Shown: positions 51,632-62,002 of the stretch, in pieces
How the letters are laid out: every line of letters begins with the position of its first letter
Numbering within the stretch: position 1 is the stretch's first letter
Translations under genes and position numbers: made by a program
Assembly: GCF_040412425.1 (NCBI RefSeq)
Contig: NC_089753.1
Coordinates: forward strand, 45,632,929 to 45,696,928
Length of the DNA: 64,000 bases
DNA from: Macrobrachium rosenbergii
Taxonomy: Eukaryota; Arthropoda; Malacostraca; Decapoda; Palaemonidae
Reading direction: 5' to 3'
The notes under the pieces: model-generated
Database searches by the model: none
What the model saw: only the letters and a program-made list of their open reading frames with translations
What the model was told of the DNA's origin: nothing

Positions 51632-52861
51632 TATACAAAATTCCAGTTATTTCTGGTGCACTTTCCTACGGCGGCAGGAAGGATCCGTAACTATTCAAGT
51701 TTGTTTATTATTACTTAAATGCTTGGTACAGCCTACTGTCCTTCCTGCAGCCATAATGATAATTGTCAATTATTTGACTCCTACTCTCTTTGTATTCTTC
51801 TTGTTCCGAGGGAGCGTCGAGACCTGCCAATAAAAAAAGACGGGAGATTTCTGTCAGAGCCAGAGGGCAGTTGAGCCAGCCTTTAGTGTAAGCCAATATA
51901 AGCCAGTCTTCAGTTGAGCGAGTCATCGACAAGTATGATGCACATTTATGGCTCTGACAAAATTACTTTGAGTCAAGGGTCCCTCACAAGGCATTTGTAT
52001 ATGTCCTTGTAACTCCACATTTTGGACGGCATATTTAGCGGCCACCTGGATGTTCTCTGGCCCCAACAGTTTATGGTTCATCACGGTCTCGGACTTCACC
52101 TCACCTCAGTGGATGACTCCATCGGGGCATACAACGTTCTACGAAGCATTAGCGTCAATCACTTCTCGCTTGGATGGGCTACGGTGAGTACCAAATATTG
52201 TTAGGGCAAATACTTAATGGTAACCATAGTCATCTCTTTGAGCCTTTGTTGCTGCCTTTTAATGACCTTTCTGCCTTGTAATTGGTTAAGTACGATTATT
52301 TTCGTGTATTACATTTTTTTATATTGAAGGATTTTTCTTTTCCTTGCAGCGGTTCTGAAGCTCTGCTGAGGGTTATTCTTTATAGTATTCTACATAAGTT
52401 GTAAGCTAAGATTTCCTTTTCACCGTCATAAGTTAAAATACACGACTGAAGAATATTTTCTTTCTATAAATAGTAACTTATATGGATGTTACATCATTTC
52501 AGGATATGGTTATCCAGCATTGATAATATGGTTATCTGGATTGGTTTTTCTTGTCCTTGACCTACTTCACAGTTAAGGTAACAGGTTTATTTATTCCAAT
52601 ATATATATACATGTGCTTCTTGTAGTATTCTTCTTCTTCTATACCAATCAATATTAAAATTCCAAGGCTTTACCATTTATTTAGGTTTTCCTTATTTCCA
52701 ATACAGGTGTGGAGGAGAAGCTAATCCTTGAGGAGGAAGAGCCCTGTTATGCACTTGATAATTTCGTTATTAGATAGTAATAAAAATCCTAAAGATTTTC
52801 CAAGTGTGTAAATTAACTTCCCTTGAACCATTTATAACAAGGTTTTTATACAGTTTTCAGC
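51632..52861. mobile_element. 1.2 kb insertion of unknown class flanked by TTATGGCT
   Basis: Module 3 sequence that should run ATTTATGGCTACACTT (as at about 50,540) is split: TTATGGCT at 51,624-51,631 and again at 52,862-52,869 flank 1,230 bp that modules 1 and 2 lack. An 8-bp target duplication fits hAT-like or related DNA transposons, but no CAG/CTG-type ends are seen. The interior is less AT-rich, has a possible donor (CTACG|GTGAGT at about 52,181) and a 60-codon ORF (52,022-52,204), so it could instead be a retrocopy or exon fragment. Confidence 0.5.
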
Positions 52862-53179
52862 TTATGGCTACACTTATAATCCTACAATTAGATATCACTC
52901 CTACATACCATAAACCAAATGTATACATTAAGCAGGAAAAACGTAAATCAGGTACCACATCCTTTGAAGACAATTAACAAAAACCCGACAGTACTAAAGA
53001 AAATATTGGAAATCACTAAACACATATCATATTCATATTGAAGGTCTGAACACACTGTCATAAACAAAACTGCGACTTTGAAATATAAACAAAACGTTCA
53101 CATAACACGTTCAAAGTATAATTTAAAACGATTTAGATCATTATAAGTACGTCGTTTACTAAATAGTGAGGTAAGTATA

Positions 53180-53407
53180 TTGGCAAACATAAACAGCAGA
53201 CCTGAAAACATCCACGAAATACCAACTGATGTTAAATTAGCTAATTACTGGGGCGTATATAATCTCATATATTTAGATACACATCAGCCTTTCACAAATA
53301 CCGAAGACAGGATGTCAAATGATTTAATGTATATGCAGCTTGCCCTTACTGGCACACAACTCCTTGACATTAACGGATGTTCCCCAATTTACAAGGGCCT
53401 TCAGTAA
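53180..53407 (+). CDS. Short conserved ORF (NYWGVYNLI), longest copy, module 3
   Basis: 75 codons, with MSNDLMYMQLALTGTQLLDI and a C-terminus INGCSPIYKGLQ that the other copies lose to a stop after ALT(G/D)T. It is paired with the MATKK ORF at 53,562. Whether it is expressed is unknown; it may be an exon remnant or a gene captured with the duplicated unit. Confidence 0.3.
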   Translation: MANINSRPENIHEIPTDVKLANYWGVYNLIYLDTHQPFTNTEDRMSNDLMYMQLALTGTQLLDINGCSPIYKGLQ

Positions 53408-53561
53408 TCATCGCTTGTGCTAGTGAATTGATATAATTACAGCTACTTACGTAAATCGCTATTATACTGGCAAGGATAGGATACACTAAAGAAAAAGAAC
53501 ATATGGCCCTCGTTATATATTACTCAGAAGGATAACAACGTGATATAAAATATAAAGATAA

Positions 53562-53840
53562 ATGGCCACGAAGAAAGTGACTCAATGGAGTGCAAGATCT
53601 TTTGTGTTTTCCCTAAGTCATTTTCAAGCAAATTACAAGGAATGGAACAAAGATTATGCAGATACCTATTATACTAGTATACTTTCATCGACCTATACAA
53701 TATCACCTAGTGAATCTAAACTGAATATAGTCACAAGGACAACATTCTTCGACTTGTGGATTAGGCTACAGGCTCGAACTGCTTTCATAAACAAAATACA
53801 TTCACCGAAAGATGAGCCTAAAACAAGCAGCCAATATTGA
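53562..53840 (+). CDS. MATKK-type small ORF, longest copy, module 3
   Basis: 92 codons: MATKKVTQWSARSFVFSLSH, then FQANYKEWNKDYADTYYTSI, SESKLNIVTRTTFFDLW, ending PKDEPKTSSQY and stop. It has the residues after VTQ that copies A2 and B2 lack, and the FINKIHSPKDEP tail. It is the best-preserved member of the eight-copy set and is duplicated again at 54,440-54,731. No known family recognised. Confidence 0.4.
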   Translation: MATKKVTQWSARSFVFSLSHFQANYKEWNKDYADTYYTSILSSTYTISPSESKLNIVTRTTFFDLWIRLQARTAFINKIHSPKDEPKTSSQY

Positions 53841-53986
53841 CGTTAATATGTCACATCATATTTGAGTAAACCGACGCAAGCTACTTTTCTTTCTACCTAC
53901 TATTGTTTAAGAAAATCGCATTCATGTTGAAAACGACTTAACTTGAAACGACTTTGGGAGAGGAATGACTATATGCATATACATAG

Positions 53987-53987
<1 letters not shown>

Positions 53988-54048
<61 letters not shown>

Positions 54049-54119
54049 GTATAAATTACACATAGTACATACACACTTGCTAGGTATATAGTGTGTACTA
54101 CTGTACTGTACTGTAATAA

Positions 54120-54173
<54 letters not shown>

Positions 54174-54198
54174 TGAGTGTGAATATATATATATATAG

Positions 54199-54282
<84 letters not shown>

Positions 54283-54300
54283 GTATATATATATAATCAA
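53988..54300. repeat. (TA)n cluster in duplication copy 1
   Basis: Three TA tracts (about 53,990-54,046, 54,122-54,171, 54,186-54,295) separated by the ACATAGTACATACACACTTG spacer and a GTGTGAGTGTG piece. Confidence 0.9.
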
Positions 54301-54439
54301 CATTTCATTTTGTCTAAATCAGCAAAATTAACATCGCTATTAGGCTGGCAAGGATAGGATACACTAAAGAAGAAGAACATATGGCCCTCGTTATATATAA
54401 CTCAGAAGGATAACAACGTGATATGAAATATAAAGATAA

Positions 54440-54731
54440 ATGGCCACGAAGAAAGTGACTCAATGGAGTGACTCAATGGAGTGCAAGATCTTTTGTGTTT
54501 TCCTTAAGTCATTTTCAAGCAAATTACAAGGAATGGAACAAAGATTATGCAGATACCTATTATACTAGTATACTTTCATCGACCTATACAATATCACCTA
54601 GTGAATCTAAACTGAATATAATCACAAGGATAACATTCTTCGACTGGTGGATTAGGCTACATGCACGAACTGCTTTCATAAACAAAATACATTCACCGAA
54701 AGATGAGCCTAAAACAAACAGCCAATATTGA
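54440..54731 (+). pseudogene. MATKK-type ORF, duplicate with a 14-bp insertion
   Basis: Copy of the 53,562 ORF in a local tandem duplication. The string GTGACTCAATGGAG is repeated once more at about 54,456-54,483, adding 14 bp and breaking the frame after MATKKVTQWS. Downstream the original frame (SARSFVFSLSHFQANY to PKTNSQY) stays open. The 14-bp direct duplication looks like polymerase slippage. Confidence 0.5.
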
Positions 54732-54877
54732 TATTAATATGTCACATCATATTTGAGTAAACCGACGCAAGCAACTTTTCTTTCTACCTACTATTGTTTA
54801 AGAAAATCGCATTCATGTTGAAAACGACTTAACTTGAAACGACTTTGGGAGAGGAATGACTATATGCATATACATAG

Positions 54878-54881
<4 letters not shown>

Positions 54882-54950
<69 letters not shown>

Positions 54951-55002
54951 CACACATAGTACATACACACTTGCTAGGTATATATAGTGTGTACTACTGT
55001 GT

Positions 55003-55079
<77 letters not shown>
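54882..55079. repeat. (TA)n cluster in duplication copy 2
   Basis: Two TA tracts around the same spacer as in copy 1. Confidence 0.9.
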
Positions 55080-55080
<1 letters not shown>

Positions 55081-55200
55081 CAACATTTCATTTTGTCTAA
55101 ATCAGCAAAATTAACATTAAAATAATGTGGAGTTTTTATATACAAGCAATTTAACAGTAGACAATATAACATTTTACAACACATGGAACTCTGCACTAAC

Positions 55201-55271
55201 CTGTTGGCCTGTCTTCACCAAATGAATGAGGCCAGTGTTTTCTAACTGTGTAAATGCCATGTCAAACTTAC
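55201..55271 (-). CDS. Candidate internal exon, minus strand
   Basis: 71 bp exon candidate: acceptor GTTTTTCTCTTGCAG, then GTAAGTTTGAC, and donor CAACAG|GTTAGT. It reads (G)KFDMAFTQLENTGLIHLVKTGQQ, a pattern like the end of a winged-helix domain (AFxxLxxxxLI). I considered ORC4-like or other replication factors, but 23 residues are too few to assign. The first bases GGTAAGT also match a perfect donor, so the border could be read the other way. If real, the gene runs leftward on the minus strand with its start to the right. Confidence 0.35.
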
Positions 55272-56472
55272 CTGCAAGAGAAAAACACGTTTAAACTCAT
55301 GTACTGAAACATTTTCATAATTCTTTGAAATAATAAAACATTATTTCTTTGAAATAATATTTTACTTTCAATTAATGGAAGAAATAACCATTCGCTTAAA
55401 GGTCATACAGTTTCAATAGGTTGACAGGGCATAAGATGGATATTGTTTGCCTTTTACAAACAGCCATCAATCCTGACCATAATAACAAGATGAACAGAGA
55501 AAGAAGCAATTTTCCCTCACATGAAAAAATGTACCTTGTTTTTACAATATCCCACCTTGAGAGGTGAAACTTTGAGTTCTGGCAACTGGCTACACTAGCA
55601 AGTAGGCTAAGTAAGGCAAACAGCTGTCTGAACTTGAAGTTGTGGAACTAAGCTGACACTGTTTCAAATAAAATTTCTCATGTTGTGCCACTCATTGCCG
55701 CCATTACCCAAAGTGCTCATGATTGTTCCTTAGCTTTGTGAAGGAAGGTTTTGTTTTGCAAGGCACCAACAGAAAAAATAAAACAATGTGATGACGCTAG
55801 TTGATGGTAAATGAACACTGATGATCTGATAAATGAAGGGGGAGAAACACCCTGTAATTCGGAATGACGCAGTTGAGGAAATGGCAAAAAGCATGATGAC
55901 TTCTCTCCAGTCTTACGGACAGCACATAATACACTTGCATTCTTTTTCTTGCGCTAAATTTTCTTCTGTGTGGAGCAGGGTAGAAAGATGTTCTTCACTC
56001 AATGACGTCTTTTTAATTGAAATGGAGTTCTTTGAGCCGGTGGCAACAAAGTTGCTTGTTTAATTCAAGCAACTGCCACAAATAATTGATTGCCATTAGT
56101 TACCTTGTATGAAGGAGCCCCTAAGTTTTCCGCTGTGAAGGGAGATGAAAGAAAATCACTGAAATATAAAGCGTAATTGTTCAAGAAAAAATATTCACCT
56201 AAAACAAAATAAATAAACTGTTCCATTCCAGAGGAAAAGGGCAATACTAATTATCACAATCGGAGCAAATCTCCGTTATTAATGGCAAAGTATGTACATA
56301 AAACCGGAAACTTGGCAACTCGGAAGTGACTTACTAACACGGCGGAAGACTACGAAAGAAGCAACCAGATGGCCGAGTGGTCAGTTATTTATAACAAAAA
56401 TATACATAAATATATAAAAGTTACACATGTGTAATAGAAAAATTCGAAATGTAGATTTAAACAGAAGTAAAT

Positions 56473-56660
56473 ATGCGTTTTCACTGCAAGACTAATACAT
56501 TTCTTAGACAAAGAACCACTTCATCAGTGGGGCGTGGGGGGGACGCTATTAACAATTCATTTAAAACTCGGAAGCACAGTGACAGCATCTACCCTGACAT
56601 TATCGAACTTGAGGCGAGTAGTCAAAAAGCTACGGTTACACCATGCAGCCGTGGACCACA
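56473..56660 (+). CDS. Candidate first coding exon, plus strand
   Basis: ATG at 56,473, open for 62 codons (MRFHCKTNTFLRQRTTSSVG; later DSIYPDIIELEASSQKATVT), ending in a strong donor CCACA|GTAAGT. It lies in sequence of higher complexity outside the array. No signal peptide and no recognised domain; the Ser/Thr/Lys-rich content suits a disordered N-terminus. Next exons not identified within the window. Confidence 0.35.
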
Positions 56661-57160
56661 GTAAGTCTTCTTTTGCCATGTAAAATTAATTGGAAGGTGT
56701 CCTTATGCATACTTATCATTCAAGTTGACTTGGTGTAGGCTATGACTTGAAAATACTCTCAAGGTTAGGCTACATCCGTTGCACGTATACAATAATTACA
56801 CCCTTCCAAAAGGAAATAAATTTAACTTAAGTCCTTAAGCATATAGCCTAGGCTAGCCTTAGTACTAATCCCATCCAGTTGACAACACACCTACCTGAAT
56901 ACTTGATAAACTCTATAAAAATTATCCTACGTTGGTAATACCCTGTCTTTTTTTTCTGGCAGTCAGTTGTTCGTTGTATATTAATTTAGCCTTATGCCTG
57001 CAAGGGCTCTAGCTTTCCGTGCTGCCAGTCACCGCCCCCCCCCCCAACAACAATCCGTTGTCTACGCAAGTAACCAGTAACGGTATCGAAACTGAAAACG
57101 AACTTTTTCGTAAACCTGGCCTAGGCCGACACCGTTGCTTAGGCCTATGTGGTAATCGGA

Positions 57161-57446
57161 TTTAGGCCAGAGGCCAAGCGCTGAGACCTACGAGTACATT
57201 CAGCGCTGAAAGGTAGATGAGGGTGAAAAGGTTTGAAATGCGTAACAGGAGGAAAACCTCGCTGTTGCACTGTGGAACGACTGTTAGGAGGGGGCGAAGA
57301 GTAAGATGGAAGAAAGAGAACATGAACGTAGTTACAGTAAAAGGAATGAAAGGGGTTACAGCCAGGGGTCGAAGGGAAGCTGTAAAGCACTTTAATGCCT
57401 ACAGTGCAACGCGTGTGGTGCACTGACAGCACTGCCCCACTACGAG
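57161..57446 (+). mobile_element. SINE-like interspersed repeat (decapod type)
   Basis: Begins TAGGCCAGAGGCCAAGCGCT and contains GGAGGAAAACCTCGC, GTAAGATGGAAGAAAGAGAA and a GTGCACTGACAGCAC-like end. I recognise this arrangement as a repeat widespread in decapod crustacean sequences. Short ORFs on both strands here are not genes. Class (SINE) is from memory of the family, and no tRNA-derived head was verified. Confidence 0.6.
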
Positions 57447-57507
57447 GTAGGTCTAGGCCTATATGGGTTAAAATTATGATCTGGGATACCATATCGTTAA
57501 AATACTT

Positions 57508-57531
57508 CCCCTGCCCTGCCCTGCCCTGTCC
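57508..57531. repeat. Short (CCCTG)n repeat
   Basis: About four to five CCCTG pentamers next to the SINE-like repeat. Confidence 0.7.
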
Positions 57532-57989
57532 TCCCCTAACTATCTGCAGTTTAAGTGGAAGCAACACAATGAAAGCAAGAGTAAAGATGAGCTCATCAGT
57601 GACTTGAAAAGCAAGAGCCATCAGGCTAGGCCTAACGTACTTTTAGAAACTCGTTAGGCGTATATGTAACCTTTTATAGTCAAATCTACAGTATTTAAAC
57701 CGACACATCCTTTTAAGTAATGTTCTAATTTTTAACATTTTACCGAGAGGGCTGTTTAAAATACATTGCTAGGTACTGCATGATATGATGATCTTTAGAT
57801 GGAAAAAAGAAATCGAGTATGACAGCCTTGGCACAACCAGTGTTTGAAACATACCTTGAACTGACTGCCTGCCTCATCTACGACTGGCCTACTGTAAGGC
57901 AGCCGTGTAATTGCTTCGTTTTCATTATATAACCCTAATTAGATTCACCACAATGACACTTTAAAATAAAATCGAAATCACGTGACGGT

Positions 57990-58125
57990 ACCCGCGATTG
58001 TGAAGTGTTAGCACCCGCGCCGTTTAACGTAACCTCTTACGTCACTGTCAACATAAGGACTGACGAGCGCTTCGTTGAGACGTCACGACTGCTCAGATTT
58101 TTGGCGGGATTTTTGATCGATCACC
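57990..58125. promoter_or_regulatory. Promoter-like cluster with E2F and CRE/ATF-type sites
   Basis: Locally CpG-richer than its AT-rich surroundings. Contains TTTTTGGCGGGATTTTT (58,097 on), a very good E2F-type match, plus TTACGTCAC (about 58,038) and GACGTCAC (about 58,079), CRE/ATF-type sites. No TATA box at a convincing distance. It could drive a gene in either direction; a minus-strand gene including the 55.2 kb exon is one possibility. Inference only. Confidence 0.35.
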
Positions 58126-58402
58126 AATAAATTTCACGGTTACTTAAGAACACACTCATGCAGTGGCGAAAATTATTGCTCTGTTCTATTAAAGATTTTG
58201 TGGAAATATTATATATGTGTGTGTGTGTGTACACTTATACATGAAAGGGGTCATGTTGCGCTGTGGTTTTGTTAGTTTTCCAAGATAACAGCAAAGTCTT
58301 TTAAAAACATGAAAATGTGGTTTTGAAGTCTCTCTCTCCTAACGCAGAAAATTTGGTTGTCGTTATGGTCAATTCATGACTGTACAATGTCTTGGCAACT
58401 AG

Positions 58403-58585
58403 ATGTTCGATGAATGGTCTGATGCTAACTTGAGAATAGGTTTCACGAGTGATGTCTTCCTGTCTCGTAATGCTTTACCATTAATGGTATCAAAAGGAGT
58501 GTGTGCTATTACTCGTATATATGCTAACCCGTTTGCTGGTTTAGAAAGCAATTTTTCTCCAGGAAGTAGATGTATTATGCCTTAA
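58403..58585 (+). other. 60-codon ORF of doubtful status
   Basis: MFDEWSDANLRIGFTSDVFL to stop, preceded by AACTAG. Composition is protein-like but no homology, splice context or neighbour supports it. Listed so the stretch is not left blank. Confidence 0.15.
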
Positions 58586-59560
58586 CCGAACAGGACACAT
58601 ACAGTAGTACTATTCATTTGCAAACGTCCATCGTCTTCGACGTTCTGCATATAGAATGGGCTTGTCTACCCCACATAGGGCTTTTAAGTCTGTAGCCTAC
58701 GTGAGAAAAGACTAGCCAAATTCTAAAAACCGGATTGCTATTACGGAACATTTCTGGTCTCTTTTGCCACCAGAGTTTGTGCAAAGTAACCTAGAGATAC
58801 ACACCTGAAGTCGCCTGCGTTCGTCACCCTACAGCCGAAAATCGGCATTGTGTGTGCTCGGGAAGAATTATCCAGTACTGTACGTTCCAAACTCACAATA
58901 TGAATTAGTTCAACACAATTAAAGAATGATTAACCAATAATAGTAATTTTATACTGAATAACTTATTCTGGAAATGATTCGTTCCTTTGTAACTTTGACG
59001 TTAAAATGTAGCTAATAGTGTTAGCCTCAAGCTAGGCCTATAACGTGTAGGCTATAGTGTCTGAGTGACTAGACTTAAGCGAGTCTCCTTAAGCTAAATA
59101 CGGAAAGTAATACTTACTTTCAGTACTTGCCCTATAAGCAACACTTGAACTGATGAGAATATTTATAAAATGGACAAGATTACGTACATTCCTTGGTTAA
59201 ACAAACAGTTGCTTGATGAAGTAAATAACGATTAGTCCCGTGTGGCAACATAATGGGATCACAAGATGCCAAAAGAAATCATCAGTGAAGCGCCGTTTTC
59301 ATTTATTATAACTATATGTCATACAGGTTCTTATATATGCTGTACACGTTAATCGTACTTTCCCGAACCATGTCTTGCCAATAGTGCTGTTATTAAACCA
59401 GCCTTCCTTCTCCTTTCCATCCCGCTTAAATGAGAAAAGCCGATCTTTGACAGCAAGGAGACGAACATGCTCAACTTCAATTTTCCAGCCAACCAATATT
59501 AGCTACTTGGTGTAAAGCCTGGAGGAAAGAAAACAAGTAAGAAATGTGCCGAAGTTTCTT
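58586..59560. other. Flank with no recognised feature
   Basis: Moderate-complexity sequence, short ORFs only, no convincing splice pairs or repeats recognised. Confidence 0.4.
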
Positions 59561-59912
59561 CAAGTAAGAAATGTGCCGAAGTTTCTTCGGCACAATCGAG
59601 TTCTCTGTTCAGCGTATAATGCTGTATGAACCACAGCCCATAGCACTTTCAGCCGCGGCCCCGTGGTGGCCGGTCCTATAGCGTTGCCAGACGCACGATC
59701 ATGGCTAACTTTAACCTTAAGTAAAATAAAAATAAACTACCGAGGCTAGAGGGCTGCAATTTGGTAGCATGATAAATGGAGGGTGGATGATCAACATACC
59801 AATTTGCAGCCCTCTAGCCTCAGTAGTTTTTAAGATCTGGGGGCGGACAGAAAAACTGCGGACGGACAGACAAATGGCCATCTTAATAGCTTCCTTGTAC
59901 AGAAAACTAAAA
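59561..59912 (+). mobile_element. Foldback/MITE-like decapod repeat, copy 1
   Basis: Contains the self-complementary pair GAGGCTAGAGGGCTGCAATT (about 59,742) and AATTTGCAGCCCTCTAGCCT (about 59,801), then GGGGGCGGACAGAAAAACTG and an end CAGAAAACTAAAA. I recognise this as an abundant decapod repeat. A 27-bp stretch (AAGTAAGAAATGTGCCGAAG...) is doubled just before it (about 59,534-59,586). Confidence 0.65.
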
Positions 59913-60135
59913 CCTACGAAATAACAGAAAAACTACGCCCATACGAAAAGCACAATATTAAGATACCAACTGATACTCTGAAAACCGCATACAAGCATAC
60001 ACACAAGTATACAGTATTACAGTCAGAGTATAAGAGTTGGGGAAAAGGGAGAAGTAAATGCCGGATATGACCATTTATTTGTTCACCGAAAAGCCATCTC
60101 AATAGTTTTCTTTTACAGAAAACTAAAAACTAAAC

Positions 60136-60540
60136 AAGTAAACAATGCGCCGAAGTTTCTTCGGCGCAATCGAGTTTTTGTACAGCCACTACAGCGCATA
60201 ATCAAGGCCACCGAAAATAGATGCATCTTTCGGTGGTCTCGGTATAATGTTGTATGAGCCGCTGCCCATGAAACTTTAACCACGGCCCGGCCTATATCCT
60301 TGCCAGAAGCACGATTATGGCTTACTTTAACTTTAAATAAAATAAAAACTACCAAGGCTAGAGGGCTGAAATTTGATATGGCTGATCATTGGAGGGTGGA
60401 TGATCAACATACCAATTTGCAGCCCTCTAGCCTCAGCAGTTTTTAAGATCTGAGGGCGGACAGAAAAAGTGCGAACAGAAAAAGTGAGGACGGACAGACA
60501 AACCCGGCACAATAGTTTTCTTTTACAGAAAACCAAAAGC
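60136..60540 (+). mobile_element. Foldback/MITE-like decapod repeat, copy 2
   Basis: Same element as at 59.56-59.91 kb with the same order: GCGCCGAAGTTTCTTCGGCG head hairpin, GGCTAGAGGGCTGAAATTTG, its complement around 60,411-60,432, GAGGGCGGACAGAAAAAGTG and the AATAGTTTTCTTTTACAGAA tail. A partial tail of a third copy lies at about 60,100-60,130. Confidence 0.65.
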
Positions 60541-61919
60541 TAAAACAGCCAGAAATTGTGATAGTCGCACATTATCTTTAGTGACACCAAGAAGCACACA
60601 AGTGTGGTGTAACTAGTCACACACAAAGGAAGTCAGTTAAAAGTCCCATAAGTTTCCCATGTCTTGATTCTGTCGGGTCTTTGCTAAATGGCCTGTATTT
60701 ATCAGCTGTCGATTCCCCGTCTACCTCCTTGCTTCTTTGTGAACCGATTGCGTCTTTTCACGAGGTCTCGAAACATTAGCTATTACTTAATATGTGCACC
60801 TTCAGTTCCGCTTAGTCTTATTAATCTCACGTTAAGGGATAAGAGTAATCATTCCATTACTTTTTAACATTTCTCTAAAACTAAAGCCATCTTCGAAAGC
60901 GTAATTTTAGATCAATAAACTCAGGAATGTGATTTTTAAAAGGTGGATTTATTTGATAAAGGGGTCCCTTTAGGGACAGGTCACCTTAGGGATGGTTCAG
61001 AGAGCCAAGAGACTGACGCGGGGTAGTGCGGAGTCACAAGGTAGCTTGTTTTTAGTTGACGATCTATCTGCTATCGGTTACAATATCAAATTTTATGGTC
61101 ATATTTTCTGGTTGAGAGGAATTAGAGCAAGACGGGAAGCATGAAAAAAAAAATGAAGTTTCTAACGAAACTTGATACTCAGAAATGTATTCAGAGATAA
61201 TGCAATCAACTATAGAAGGGACGAACTAAAAGGCAGTTTTGGCACTAGGCAACAATGAGTGTCCCCGACTTCTTGAAAAGCAGATGACAGGTGTTAAGCA
61301 CAAATGACCTGGGGTATGGGAGGGTGCCCGGGGCTTACAAAGAACTTGAGGATCGATAACCTCTAGAGTCTAGCTAATGTGATGCAGTGACCAAGTACTG
61401 TACTACCAATAGTTGTCGGGGGTGGAGGACGGCCCGGGCGTACAGTAGCTTCCAAAACGTCTGTCTGGGGCGTCTACTATATGATATCTTCTGATTAGCA
61501 AAATAAAAAGGGAGATTCATTTGCGCGGACGGCTTCGAACAGCCCATAGGAAGCATAAACCAGAGTGAATAAGTATTAAAGAGAAGGGATAGATAGAGAA
61601 TAGCACGAGGAATCCATCTGAATTAAACCGATGGAAATTTCTAACGGACATGTTATGGGCTGCTCTGGAAAGTACGAGAAACACCCAGAAAAATGCAGGA
61701 TAAATGTCGTTCATGAGGTATTTGAAAGGAAGTGCCTCAACATCCGGGAAGCTTTAGGTACGTAAAAGACAAAGGTAAAAGGTGTTTAAGCGACGAGCCC
61801 TCTGTATAGGTACATGAAATAAGATTGTTGATGTTTGCTGGTTATTAGTTTCATCTACGATTGAGCAATTAATTACTGAATCATTGACTACTGGCTTGCT
61901 ATGGGAAACGATTTATGTT

Positions 61920-62002
<83 letters not shown>

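Larger units (their letters stand above)
47584..53179 (+). other. Block following S1, module 3
   Basis: Counterpart of the S1-CC intron of modules 1 and 2, with the fossil ORF at 49.71-49.99 kb, decayed MATKK starts at 50,183 and 51,255, and the 1.2 kb insertion at 51.63-52.86 kb. The last part has an extra copy of the NYWGVYNLI-MATKK unit. No splice-bounded exon was found. Confidence 0.5.
53457..55118. repeat. Local tandem duplication at the end of module 3
   Basis: Copy 1 (about 53,457-54,332) and copy 2 (about 54,333-55,118) both start GCTATTA...CTGGCAAGGATAGGATACAC and end ATCAACATTTCATTTTGTC...AAAATTAACAT. Each contains a MATKK ORF and then (TA)n tracts separated by the sequence ACATAGTACATACACACTTG. 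Copy 1 has one extra TA block. Confidence 0.75.

Noticed and set aside
56360..56385. tRNA-like A box (ATGGCCGAGTGGTCA)
   Set aside because: No acceptor stem, anticodon arm or B box follows; a chance match. A similar weak match at about 15,080 was rejected for the same reason.
57145..57621. 158-codon minus-strand ORF and 69-codon plus-strand ORF
   Set aside because: They lie over the SINE-like repeat and the CCCTG repeat; no coding signature.
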